Assembly (NCBI GenBank): GCA_024641205.1 | Contig: JAHEDM010000078.1 | Location: 1 to 9,011, forward strand | DNA: 9,011 nucleotides | Origin: Actinomycetes bacterium | GTDB taxonomy: Bacteria; Actinomycetota; Acidimicrobiia; Spongiisociales; UBA4744 | Direction: 5' to 3' | Notes under the pieces: generated by a model | The model's input: only the letters and a program-made list of their open reading frames with translations | The model's database searches: none | What the model was told of the DNA's origin: nothing | Translations under genes and position numbers: made by a program | Part shown: in pieces, positions 1-5,249 of the stretch | Layout of the letters: the number at the start of each line of letters is the position of its first letter | Numbering within the stretch: position 1 is the stretch's first letter

Positions 1-73
1 CCGCGTACGCAGCCGCGTTGCCACGTTCCGCGCCGGTCGTCAGGATTCTATGGGCGATGGTCTCGAACCCCAT
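1..73 (-). CDS. N-terminus of an unidentified protein, cut by the window edge
   Basis: Reading the minus strand from an ATG at 73-71 gives 24 sense codons without a stop before the window ends (MGFETIAHRILTTGAERG and onward). A strong ribosome binding site, AGGGAGG (complement of 79-85), lies 5 nt upstream of the ATG, which is the main reason for calling it. The peptide resembles the opening helix of AMP-forming acyl-CoA synthetases and ligases (a helix followed by a 'TGAERGNAAAYA' turn), but this is only an impression from 24 residues and no catalytic motif is visible. The gene points the same way as the cytochrome gene at 339-761, with a 265-bp gap between them, so it probably has its own promoter. 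The gene call is moderately safe; the product is not. Confidence 0.5.
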   Translation of the reverse strand, partial: MGFETIAHRILTTGAERGNAAAYA

Positions 74-338
74 GGCAGCCTCCCTGCGCTCGCGAGCCGA
101 TACTCACAACGCTACGCCGTTCACCACTGGTCGGCCGCTCGACTCGGCGTGCCCGCCGGCTCGACCCGGCCGAGTGCACCGATCCGGCCAGGTGCCAGAC
201 AATCGGTCCTCGAGGATCAGCGGACCCCGTTCAAATGGGCGAGTTGCACGGGGCGCCGGTCCCACATCGCCACTATTAACTCGTTCTCATTGTCCGGAGT
301 CCCACCAATTTCCACTCAACGCGGCGAACCTGCGCCGA

Positions 339-761
339 TCACGGAGAATATGGTTCTAATCCCTCACTCTGTTGCGTCTCCCGCACGAAAGCGACGATGG
401 CCTCGAGGTCTGCGTCGGTGAGCCCTTCTATAGGCGGCATCGACCCAAACGACCAGTGGTGCGCAGACACTCCCCGGCGGGCTGCCAGGATGAACGCAGC
501 GTCACTGTGGTGGTTCGGCTCATAGACTTCAGATAGATGCGAGGGGCCCCTGTTGGTGCCCCGCAGGTCGGCCCCGTGACACGCTGCGCAGTTCGCTGCA
601 TACAGATCAGCGCCGGCGGCAATTAGATCGGGATCACCCGTAGACCCTGCCGGGGTATCGGTGGCGGAGGAATCGGCGCACCCGGCCAGAACGATCAAAA
701 CCAGTCCGATAACGAATGCCGGGAATCGGATACCTCGTGTCGTCGTGAGCAGCACGTTCAC
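339..761 (-). CDS. Mono-heme c-type cytochrome lipoprotein
   Basis: This is a 140-residue exported heme protein. Residues 10-28 form a lipoprotein signal peptide ending in a lipobox (L25-A-G-C28), so the mature protein should be lipid-anchored on the outer face of the cytoplasmic membrane. After a low-complexity Ser/Thr/Asp linker, the class I cytochrome c fold starts around residue 47. The heme attachment motif C58-A-A-C61-H62 is clear, and M108 in 'FGSMPP' is the likely distal heme ligand. A His-rich loop (H84, H85, H101, H102) lies between them. The C-terminal helix 'LTDADLEAIVAFVRE' is typical of the family. The start is GTG at 761-759; its Shine-Dalgarno is poor, but it overlaps the stop of the upstream fragment by 4 nt (GTGA), suggesting translational coupling. 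It probably passes electrons among extracytoplasmic partners, perhaps those of the 3765-7614 operon, but nothing in the sequence names its partner. Confidence 0.9.
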   Translation of the reverse strand: MNVLLTTTRGIRFPAFVIGLVLIVLAGCADSSATDTPAGSTGDPDLIAAGADLYAANCAACHGADLRGTNRGPSHLSEVYEPNHHSDAAFILAARRGVSAHHWSFGSMPPIEGLTDADLEAIVAFVRETQQSEGLEPYSP

Positions 762-934
762 TGCAGCCCAGCGAGGTTCGCACCGACCGGAGCGGTGGCT
801 GAATCGAGGCTGTGCCGTTTCGCAAGGTTGCGCCGGTCGTCATCAGTCAGCTGATGCTCACACGCAGCCGCGTGCTGTTCGTTCACTTCATCGTTCCGGA
901 ACTCGCCTCGCCGGCGATATGTGATGTCGGCCAT
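758..934 (-). pseudogene. Remnant of a GNAT-family acetyltransferase N-terminus (or a small 58-aa gene)
   Basis: A minus-strand ORF from ATG at 934-932 to TGA at 760-758 encodes 58 residues. Residues 1-43 ('MADITYRRRGEF', 'NDEVNEQHAAAC', 'LTDDDRRNLAKRHSL') resemble the first 40 or so residues of actinobacterial GNAT acetyltransferases as I remember them, where the consensus is close to ITYxWRGxFxNxEVNxLHAExF and then xDDWxxxxxRHSLGWV. The acetyl-CoA binding core that should follow is absent: after RHSL the reading turns into 15 unrelated residues and stops, and the cytochrome gene takes over. Several conserved aromatic positions are lost (Arg for Trp, Cys for Phe). I therefore call it a decayed fragment rather than an active enzyme. 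The stop overlaps the cytochrome's GTG start, so the fragment may survive because its translation feeds the cytochrome gene. The family link is from memory and unchecked. Confidence 0.5.
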
Positions 935-1016
935 GCCGAAACCCTACGGCAGTTCCTGCCACACCGGGAACCGAAGTCGCTCAAAAGCTCGCCCGCCGAC
1001 CGGGAAACAGGCATTA

Positions 1017-1034
1017 CCAAAGCTTTACGTTTGG
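1017..1034. repeat. Short inverted repeat in the divergent promoter region
   Basis: CCAAA at 1017-1021 and TTTGG at 1030-1034 form an inverted repeat with an 8-nt spacer. It lies in the 165-bp stretch between the minus-strand cytochrome group and the plus-strand 1100-3636 group, where promoters for both directions are expected. It could be an operator, but five-base arms occur often by chance. No convincing -35/-10 pair was found beside it. Confidence 0.2.
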
Positions 1035-1099
1035 CCCGCAGGTAGCTGAATGTTCGTGGGTTACAAATACACACAACAAGAAGAGGAGCAGCAAACGAA

Positions 1100-1303
1100 A
1101 TGATCTGGGGATACGGAATGTGGTGGGGCAGCCTGATGTGGCTGATCCTGCTCGGAACGCTCGTGTGGGTCGTGACGGCGAATGCCGGCACCCGCCGCAC
1201 GCAGCGGCCCGGAGCCCTCGAAATCCTCGAAGAGCGGTTCGCTCGCGGAGAAATCGATTCAGACACATACCGGTCGACGAAGACCGAATTAGAAAGGAAC
1301 TGA
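1100..1303 (+). CDS. Small membrane protein with a SHOCT-like C-terminus
   Basis: This 67-residue protein has two parts. Residues 1-27 are hydrophobic and rich in Trp, Met and Gly (MIWGYGMWWGSLMW then a single membrane helix). Residues 38-65 read 'ALEILEERFARGEIDSDTYRST', which fits the short oligomerisation-type SHOCT domain (PF09851; Ala-Leu-x-Ile-Leu, then ARGEI, then the Tyr-containing helix). Such small TM-plus-SHOCT proteins are common in actinobacteria, often beside metal or stress genes, and their biochemical role is not established. AGGAG at 1084-1088 lies 11 nt upstream of the ATG. The next gene starts 5 nt after the stop, so the two are surely co-transcribed. The Met/Trp-rich N-terminus echoes the Met/Trp repeats of that next protein and the Met-rich sensor of the kinase, which suggests a shared metal or membrane-stress theme (inference). 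Confidence 0.82.
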   Translation: MIWGYGMWWGSLMWLILLGTLVWVVTANAGTRRTQRPGALEILEERFARGEIDSDTYRSTKTELERN

Positions 1304-1308
1304 GCAGA

Positions 1309-1737
1309 ATGAACAAGAGAACACTGGTATTGGGAATCGCCCTGGCAGCCGTCGTGGCCGTGCCTGCAGTGGCACAAGCGGTCAGCTCTTCGGCAGGTGA
1401 CCAAGAGGCCTCCTCCGGTCCGGCCGGCGAATCGTTCGAAGGCCGGTATGGCTGGATGAATGACATGCACGATTACATGTGGGGGGACTCGGATGGGACT
1501 CTCCCGGATGGGCTCTCTCCGGACGAGGCGTCATGGATGATGGATATGCACGACTCGATGTGGGGCGACGGCACCTCGTCGGATGACGTCTCATGGATGA
1601 ACGACATCCACGACTCCATGTGGGGCGACCAGGATGAGCCGGCTGTCGAATCTGACACGTCACCGGGGACTCCCACACCCGGTCCGGGCGGGTTCGGGAT
1701 GGGTTCCGTCGGATCCGGAATGATGGGCAACGGGTAG
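1309..1737 (+). CDS. Secreted protein with three W-M-x-D-[MI]-H-D-x-M-W-G-D repeats
   Basis: This 142-residue protein starts with a Sec signal peptide (MNKR, then hydrophobic residues 5-20, with likely cleavage after 'AVAQA' at 24). The mature part carries three imperfect repeats at residues 49-60, 76-87 and 96-107, each following W-M-x-D-(M/I)-H-D-x-M-W-G-D. Acidic, Ser-rich spacers separate them, and the Gly/Pro/Met-rich tail (residues 118-142) ends 'GMMGNG'. The regular pairing of Met, His, Asp and Trp is what one would expect of an extracytoplasmic Cu(I), Ag(I) or Hg(II) binding site, as Met-His-Trp sites do in CusF; this is inference, and I recognise no named family. The start at 1309 is chosen over an upstream in-frame start at 1120 because it gives the signal peptide and sits 5 nt after the preceding stop. 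It lies between the SHOCT protein and the two-component genes. Confidence 0.85.
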   Translation: MNKRTLVLGIALAAVVAVPAVAQAVSSSAGDQEASSGPAGESFEGRYGWMNDMHDYMWGDSDGTLPDGLSPDEASWMMDMHDSMWGDGTSSDDVSWMNDIHDSMWGDQDEPAVESDTSPGTPTPGPGGFGMGSVGSGMMGNG

Positions 1738-1795
1738 GCGACCCGGGCCTTTCCCAGACGCTAGAAAACCAATCGCTCCTACCATTCTCCAACTG

Positions 1796-2491
1796 ATGCA
1801 ACGACGAGTACTCATAGTCGACGACGAACGCGACCTGCGCTCCATGCTGTCCTCATATCTGGCCGCAGACGGCTTCGAAGTGATAGAGGCGGCGGACGGC
1901 GAGAAGGGTCTCCACCTGGCGCTCACGCGCCGGGTGGATCTCGTCGTACTCGACGTTGGATTGCCCGGCATAGACGGATTTGAGGTCCTTCGACGATTGC
2001 GTTCGTCATCGGAGGTTCCCGTCATCATGCTTACCGCACGCGTAGAAGAGGTCGACCGGGTTGTCGGCCTGACGGTCGGTGCCGATGACTACGTTTCGAA
2101 ACCTTTCTCCCCCCGGGAGTTGGTCGCCCGTATCGGGGCCGTGTTGAGACGGACCTCGAACGCGCCGGAGCCGGGTGGAGGAGAGCTCTTGGAATTTGAG
2201 GGCTTGGCGATCGACGTATCCAGCCGGGAGGTGTCGTTGGGTGAACAACTACTCGACCTCAGCGCACTCGAGTTCGATCTGTTACTCGCCCTAGCCCGGG
2301 CGCCGCGCCGGGTGTTCTCCCGCGAGCTACTCATGGAAGAAGTGTGGGGCTGGGATTATGTGGGTGTCGATCGGGCCGTTGATGTCCATATATCGAATCT
2401 CCGCAAGCTGCTCGGCGACGACCCATTGGATCCGTCGTTCATCGCCACCGTCCGGGGCGTCGGCTACAAGTTCGTTGGAGTCAAGAGATGA
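1796..2491 (+). CDS. OmpR/PhoB-family response regulator
   Basis: This is a cytoplasmic transcription factor of 231 residues, the usual length of the family. The receiver domain spans about residues 3-118: the acidic pair D9-D10 (VDDE), the phospho-acceptor D53 (VLDVGLPG), the switch T80 (MLTA) and K102 (SKPF) are all present, so phosphorylation by the adjacent kinase should work. A Pro/Gly linker at 123-129 leads to a winged-helix DNA-binding domain (about 130-229) with the typical recognition segment 'VDVHISNLRKLLGDD' and the C-terminal hairpin 'VRGVGYKF'. The ATG at 1796 lacks a visible Shine-Dalgarno, and the 58-nt gap upstream holds only a weak TACCAT (1780-1785) that could serve as a -10 for a near-leaderless transcript. 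The stop overlaps the kinase start (ATGA), so the pair is coupled. Targets may include the inverted repeats at 3659-3699 (inference). Confidence 0.96.
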   Translation: MQRRVLIVDDERDLRSMLSSYLAADGFEVIEAADGEKGLHLALTRRVDLVVLDVGLPGIDGFEVLRRLRSSSEVPVIMLTARVEEVDRVVGLTVGADDYVSKPFSPRELVARIGAVLRRTSNAPEPGGGELLEFEGLAIDVSSREVSLGEQLLDLSALEFDLLLALARAPRRVFSRELLMEEVWGWDYVGVDRAVDVHISNLRKLLGDDPLDPSFIATVRGVGYKFVGVKR

Positions 2492-3636
2492 AGAAGCTGT
2501 TCGGCAGTCTCTGGACCCGCATGCTGGCCGCCCAACTGCTCGTTCTCGTGATCGGCGCTGTCGCCCTGGTCACTGTGACCGAACTCGTCGCACCCTCGTT
2601 TTTCGCAGGTGATATCCAGCAGATGAACGAGATGATGGCCGACCCGGACATGGCGGACATGATGGGGGGCATGATGGGGGACTCCACTTCCGGGTTCCTC
2701 ACGACGAGCTTGGACGCGGGTCTGCAAGATGCATTCGAAAACTCGATGCGGCGGGGGCTGGCGGTTTCCCTGGCGGTGGCGGCTGTTGCGGCGCTGGCCG
2801 TCAGCGGATACGCAACTTGGCGAATCCTCGCCCCGATTCAATCGATTCGGGACACAACCCGGAGACTGGCCGAAGGCGCCTACGACCAGCGGGTCGATCC
2901 TCCGAATGAGGTGGAGCTGGCCGCGTTGGCTCAGGATGTCAACGCGCTGGCAGAAGCGCTGGACACCACCGAACAGAGGCGAGTCCGGCTCATCTCAGAA
3001 GTGGCTCACGAGCTCCGGACTCCGCTGGCGACGATAGAGGGGTACCTGGAAGGACTGCTGGACGGAGTATTCGAACCCAGTGATGAGATCTTCGTTGCTT
3101 CGGATCGGGAGGTACGCCGGCTAAAGCGACTTGCAGAGGATTTGAGTGAGGTGTCCAGGGCCGAGGAAGGCGCCCTTCCGCTGGTCGTGAACGATCTCGA
3201 TCTCGGCGATCTCGTCGACACGGTCGCCGACCACCTGGCCGTCCAATTCAGGGCCAAAGAGGTGCAGCTCGTGATCGTCCCATCGGATACAGTCACGGTC
3301 TCGGCAGATGCAGATCGGCTATTGCAGGTTCTCACCAACGTCATCGGCAATGCTCTGGCATATACCGAACCGGGTGGATCCGTTTCGGTTGCCGTCAGCG
3401 CAGAGCGAGCAGATGCGATTGTCGAAGTCGCCGACACCGGTCGCGGGCTGATGCCTGAAGAAGCAACTGCCGTCTTCGAGCGGTTCTACAGGGCCGATCA
3501 CAGCGGACCGGGCGGGAGTGGCATCGGGCTCACGATCGCCCGGGCCATCGCCAGACGACATGCTGGAGATATCACGGCCCGATCTCCCGGCCCCGGACGC
3601 GGATCGACGTTCACGCTGCGGCTGCCTCATGCTTGA
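2488..3636 (+). CDS. Membrane sensor histidine kinase with Met-rich external sensor
   Basis: This 382-residue kinase partners the response regulator, whose stop it overlaps by 4 nt. A membrane helix (about 11-32) and a second one (about 90-110) enclose a short extracytoplasmic segment of some 58 residues. Within it, residues 46-63 hold eight methionines (M46, M49, M50, M55, M58, M59, M62, M63) mixed with Asp and Glu, a composition suited to binding Cu(I) or Ag(I). A HAMP linker (about 111-163) follows. The HisKA dimerisation helix carries the phospho-acceptor H174 (EVAHELRTPL). The ATP-binding domain has an N box (N284, N288), a G1 box (D316-T-G-R-G), an F box (FERFYRAD, 330-337) and a G2 box (GGSGIGLTI, 342-350). 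All catalytic boxes are intact. The sensor is far shorter than that of E. coli CusS, so orthology is not claimed; metal sensing is inferred from composition only. Confidence 0.95.
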   Translation: MKKLFGSLWTRMLAAQLLVLVIGAVALVTVTELVAPSFFAGDIQQMNEMMADPDMADMMGGMMGDSTSGFLTTSLDAGLQDAFENSMRRGLAVSLAVAAVAALAVSGYATWRILAPIQSIRDTTRRLAEGAYDQRVDPPNEVELAALAQDVNALAEALDTTEQRRVRLISEVAHELRTPLATIEGYLEGLLDGVFEPSDEIFVASDREVRRLKRLAEDLSEVSRAEEGALPLVVNDLDLGDLVDTVADHLAVQFRAKEVQLVIVPSDTVTVSADADRLLQVLTNVIGNALAYTEPGGSVSVAVSAERADAIVEVADTGRGLMPEEATAVFERFYRADHSGPGGSGIGLTIARAIARRHAGDITARSPGPGRGSTFTLRLPHA

Positions 3637-3658
3637 GCCTTGTGAACCTATGAAGGCT

Positions 3659-3699
3659 TTAGGACCTTTTCTGTCCCGTAGGGACTTGTGCCGTCCTAA
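3659..3699. promoter_or_regulatory. Nested, mirror-symmetric inverted repeat (candidate double operator)
   Basis: In the gap between the kinase gene and the 3765 operon, TTAGGAC (3659-3665) pairs with GTCCTAA (3693-3699), and inside it GTCCC (3673-3677) pairs with GGGAC (3681-3685) around GTA. The arms are separated by 7 nt on both sides. The element can equally be read as two adjacent palindromes, AGGAC-N7-GTCCC and GGGAC-N7-GTCCT, centred 20 bp (two helical turns) apart. This layout suits a dimeric activator bound twice on one face of the DNA. The half sites resemble those of DosR/DevR-type boxes (GGGAC...GTCCC), but that box has a 4-nt spacer, so the regulator is unknown. The right-hand box is centred about 40 bp before the likely transcription start, a class II activator position. 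No T-run follows, so it is not an intrinsic terminator. Confidence 0.55.
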
Positions 3700-3716
3700 T
3701 TGTCATCAGTTCGTTT

Positions 3717-3722
3717 GATAAT
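3717..3722 (+). promoter_or_regulatory. Candidate -10 element of the 3765-7614 operon
   Basis: GATAAT at 3717-3722 differs from the TATAAT consensus at one position and is preceded by TTT. At the standard 17-nt spacing the -35 position would be TCCTAA (3694-3699), which is a poor -35 and falls inside the right arm of the inverted repeat. This fits an activator-dependent promoter. The TTGTCA at 3700-3705 is only 11 nt away, too close to serve as the -35. A perfect palindrome TTGATCAA (3725-3732) lies just downstream, near the expected transcript start. Confidence 0.4.
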
Positions 3723-3764
3723 CATTGATCAAGGTTGCTGATAACGACATGGAGGGGGAAACAC

Positions 3765-4268
3765 ATGAGCAGAAATCGAACATCGAAGCCACGTGAGACA
3801 TCAAAGTCACGGCGGCCCGGCGCCCGCTCTCTACTTATCACCGGGATATCGATTGCCGGCCTTGTTGTAGTGGCCTTGAGCGCGACTCGCGGAGAGGATT
3901 CGGTGCGGTCGGAGGCGCTCGTCGACACATCCGGCACGCCGGTGCTTCAGCTCGACTCCGACTTTGTGGACTTTGGCGATGTTCCGTTCAATCAGATGGT
4001 CGAGGCTTCGTTTGAGGTCACCAACACCGGCGACGCCGTGCTTTTGTTCGCAGAGGAACCATTCGTCGAGCTAAAGGATGGGTGCTGACCGCCTACTCCG
4101 ACCATCGGTTCGATGGTCCTCAACCCCGGCGAATCGACGACGGTTGCCGTTGCGTTCTCGATGCATGCAGGGATGGACGGCCCCCACGACTTTCGCCTCC
4201 ACTTGTCCACCAATGATCCGGCCGAACCGGACCGGGAGATAGTCATACTCTCGAACTGGACCCAGTGA
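3765..4268 (+). CDS. Membrane-anchored DUF1573-like protein; putative selenoprotein with a Cys-Sec pair (TGA at 4086-4088)
   Basis: Read with TGA 4086-4088 as selenocysteine, the gene encodes 167 residues. GGAGGGGG about 6 nt before the ATG at 3765 fixes the start; an upstream in-frame TTG at 3735 lacks such a site. A basic N-terminus and one membrane helix (about 22-41) anchor it with the rest outside. Residues 59-165 form an immunoglobulin-like DUF1573/ASH-type domain: 'LDFGDVPFNQ'-like opening (VDFGDVPFNQ, 68-77), 'FEVTNTGD' (83-90), then D105-G-C107-U108-P-P, 'LNPGESTTV' (119-127), 'FSMHAGMDGPHDF' (131-143), 'STNDP' (148-152) and a final 'LSNW'. The second half is clearly the same domain, so an ordinary stop would cut the fold in two. 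Relatives I recall carry Gly-Cys-Cys-Pro-Pro here. The vicinal thiol/selenol pair suggests redox catalysis or soft-metal binding. Alternatives are a nonsense mutation or sequencing error. It is the first gene of the operon. Confidence 0.8.
4100..4118 (+). promoter_or_regulatory. Putative bacterial SECIS hairpin within the coding sequence
   Basis: GACCATC (4100-4106) and GATGGTC (4112-4118) are perfect reverse complements and close a 5-nt loop, GGTTC (4107-4111). The loop starts 18 nt after the TGA. As I recall the bacterial SECIS model (Zhang and Gladyshev), it asks for a stem-loop with a small apical loop, a G in the first two loop positions and a UGA-to-loop distance of about 16 to 37 nt; all are met. 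SelB would bind this loop and bring Sec-tRNA to the UGA. The UGA is followed by C, a weak termination context. There is no in vivo evidence and no selA, selB, selC or selD gene in this window. Confidence 0.65.
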
Positions 4269-4330
4269 GATCCGCACCGACACATATATCGGCAGGATCC
4301 AGACAATTTAGCGAACACAGAGGGATATCT

Positions 4331-4774
4331 ATGCCAACGAGGAATGTGTTGATCCTGGCCCTTTTGCTCGTCGTTTCGGGGGTGGGCCTGTCCGCGTGCA
4401 ATTCGAGTCACGAGATGGACCTCGCCGACGAGTCGATGCTTCCGGATTTCACCCAGTACGCACCGAGCAGCGTCCAGGAGGCCTACTTGTTCGCCATAGC
4501 CCATCCTGAAGACCTCTCTCACCAGCCGTGTTACTGCGGTTGTGGGTCGATGGGGCATGAGAGCAATCTCGATTGCTTCATCAAAGATGTCGCGGTGGAC
4601 GGCATTATCACCTTCGATGACCATGCAACCGGGTGTGGGATTTGTGTGGACATCGCGCAAGACGTGATGCGACTGACGGCCGACGGCAAGTCTCCCACCG
4701 AGATACGGCAGTTCGTAGACGGACGTTACGGGCGGTTCGGCCCGGCGACGCCCACCCCGATGCCGTCCACATAG
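4331..4774 (+). CDS. PCYCGC-motif lipoprotein
   Basis: This 147-residue lipoprotein has a signal peptide (MPTRN, then a hydrophobic core at 6-19) ending in the lipobox L20-S-A-C23. The mature part contains P66-C67-Y-C69-G-C71, the hallmark of the PCYCGC family (Pfam PF13798, function unknown), followed by 'GHESNLDCF' with C82 and by 'GCGIC' with C102 and C105. Six cysteines besides the lipid-bearing one, set in C-x-C-x-C and C-x2-C patterns, point to metal binding or disulfide chemistry outside the cell membrane. The start at 4331 is preferred over an in-frame GTG at 4265 because it has AGAGGG about 6 nt upstream and gives a proper lipoprotein signal; the GTG version would bury the lipobox. 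That GTG overlaps the stop of the selenoprotein gene, 62 nt upstream. Next to the Cys-Sec protein and two CuA proteins, a role in copper delivery or thiol redox is plausible but inferred. Confidence 0.88.
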   Translation: MPTRNVLILALLLVVSGVGLSACNSSHEMDLADESMLPDFTQYAPSSVQEAYLFAIAHPEDLSHQPCYCGCGSMGHESNLDCFIKDVAVDGIITFDDHATGCGICVDIAQDVMRLTADGKSPTEIRQFVDGRYGRFGPATPTPMPST

Positions 4775-4784
4775 GCCATCGACG

Positions 4785-5249
4785 ATGTCAGAGAACCAGA
4801 GACGACCGATAACCGCCCGGCGTGTCATCCTCCTGCTCGTGGTTTTGGCCGTTCTGCTGGTTCCGATCCCGACGTTTCACACACCGCACTCTCGCGATGT
4901 CGTCATCGATGCTTCTCAGTTCGAGTATTCGCCGCCTCGTCTGAACATCAATCGAGGTGACACGGTGAACGTGACACTCAACGCTTCAGATGTTGTTCAT
5001 GGCTTTTTCCTGGACGGGTACGAAATCGACTCCAGGGTTGAGCCCGGCATCTCACAGAAGTTCACTTTCACCGCCGACCGATCGGGCAAGTTCCGCTATC
5101 GATGCTCCGTTGCCTGCGGCCCGCTTCACCCGTTCATGATCGGCGAGCTGGTCGTCGGCCCAAACGAACCCGTGTGGCGAGCGAGCGCTCTCGCGGTCGT
5201 TGCGGCGGCAGCCGTGTTGCTGGGCGCACGAAAGCGGCGGATGGCATGA
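4785..5249 (+). CDS. Membrane-anchored CuA (cytochrome oxidase subunit II-like) cupredoxin
   Basis: This 154-residue protein has an N-terminal membrane helix (13-30), a cupredoxin domain (about 38-125) and a second helix near the C-terminus (131-147) followed by basic residues. All side-chain ligands of a binuclear CuA site are present: H72 (VVHGF), C107 and C111 (C-S-V-A-C), H115 and M118 (GPLHPFM). The Glu that usually sits between the two cysteines in oxidase subunit II is Val/Ala here. CuA is a one-electron transfer centre that accepts electrons from a cytochrome or cupredoxin and passes them to a catalytic site. No oxidase subunit I is encoded in the window, so this looks like a stand-alone electron carrier. 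The gene starts 10 nt after the PCYCGC gene stop, without a strong Shine-Dalgarno, and overlaps the next start by 4 nt. Confidence 0.9.
   Translation: MSENQRRPITARRVILLLVVLAVLLVPIPTFHTPHSRDVVIDASQFEYSPPRLNINRGDTVNVTLNASDVVHGFFLDGYEIDSRVEPGISQKFTFTADRSGKFRYRCSVACGPLHPFMIGELVVGPNEPVWRASALAVVAAAAVLLGARKRRMA

Noticed and set aside
225..245. GTTCAAAT flanked by C and G runs, like a tRNA T-arm
   Set aside because: The stem does not pair in T-arm register and no acceptor, D or anticodon arm is found on either strand.
18..421. Two plus-strand frames over the left intergenic region
   Set aside because: Arg/Pro/Ser-rich translations without domain character, overlapping the start of the left partial gene and the end of the cytochrome gene on the other strand.
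7..875. Two 12-13 nt words shared between 7-45 and 828-875
   Set aside because: They occur in swapped order and unrelated frames and are built of common GC-rich codons, so chance is the simplest reading; no mobile element ends are nearby.
883..1470. Minus-strand open frame of 195 codons across the 1100-1737 genes
   Set aside because: Shadow of the plus-strand genes; composition is not protein-like and it crosses their starts and signal peptide.
3659..3699. Intrinsic terminator of the kinase gene
   Set aside because: The inverted repeat has no T-run after it and its mirror-equal gaps fit operator boxes better than a stable single hairpin.
4265..4330. Upstream GTG start (4265) for the PCYCGC lipoprotein, overlapping the preceding stop
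   Set aside because: It would put 22 residues before the signal peptide and spoil the lipobox; the ATG at 4331 has AGAGGG at good spacing.
3992..4828. Long minus-strand open frame of 278 codons antisense to the selenoprotein and PCYCGC genes
   Set aside because: It has no domain-like pattern, and the plus strand carries clear domains, signal peptides and ribosome sites in the same place. Treating the TGA as a stop would make this antisense frame look more attractive than it is.
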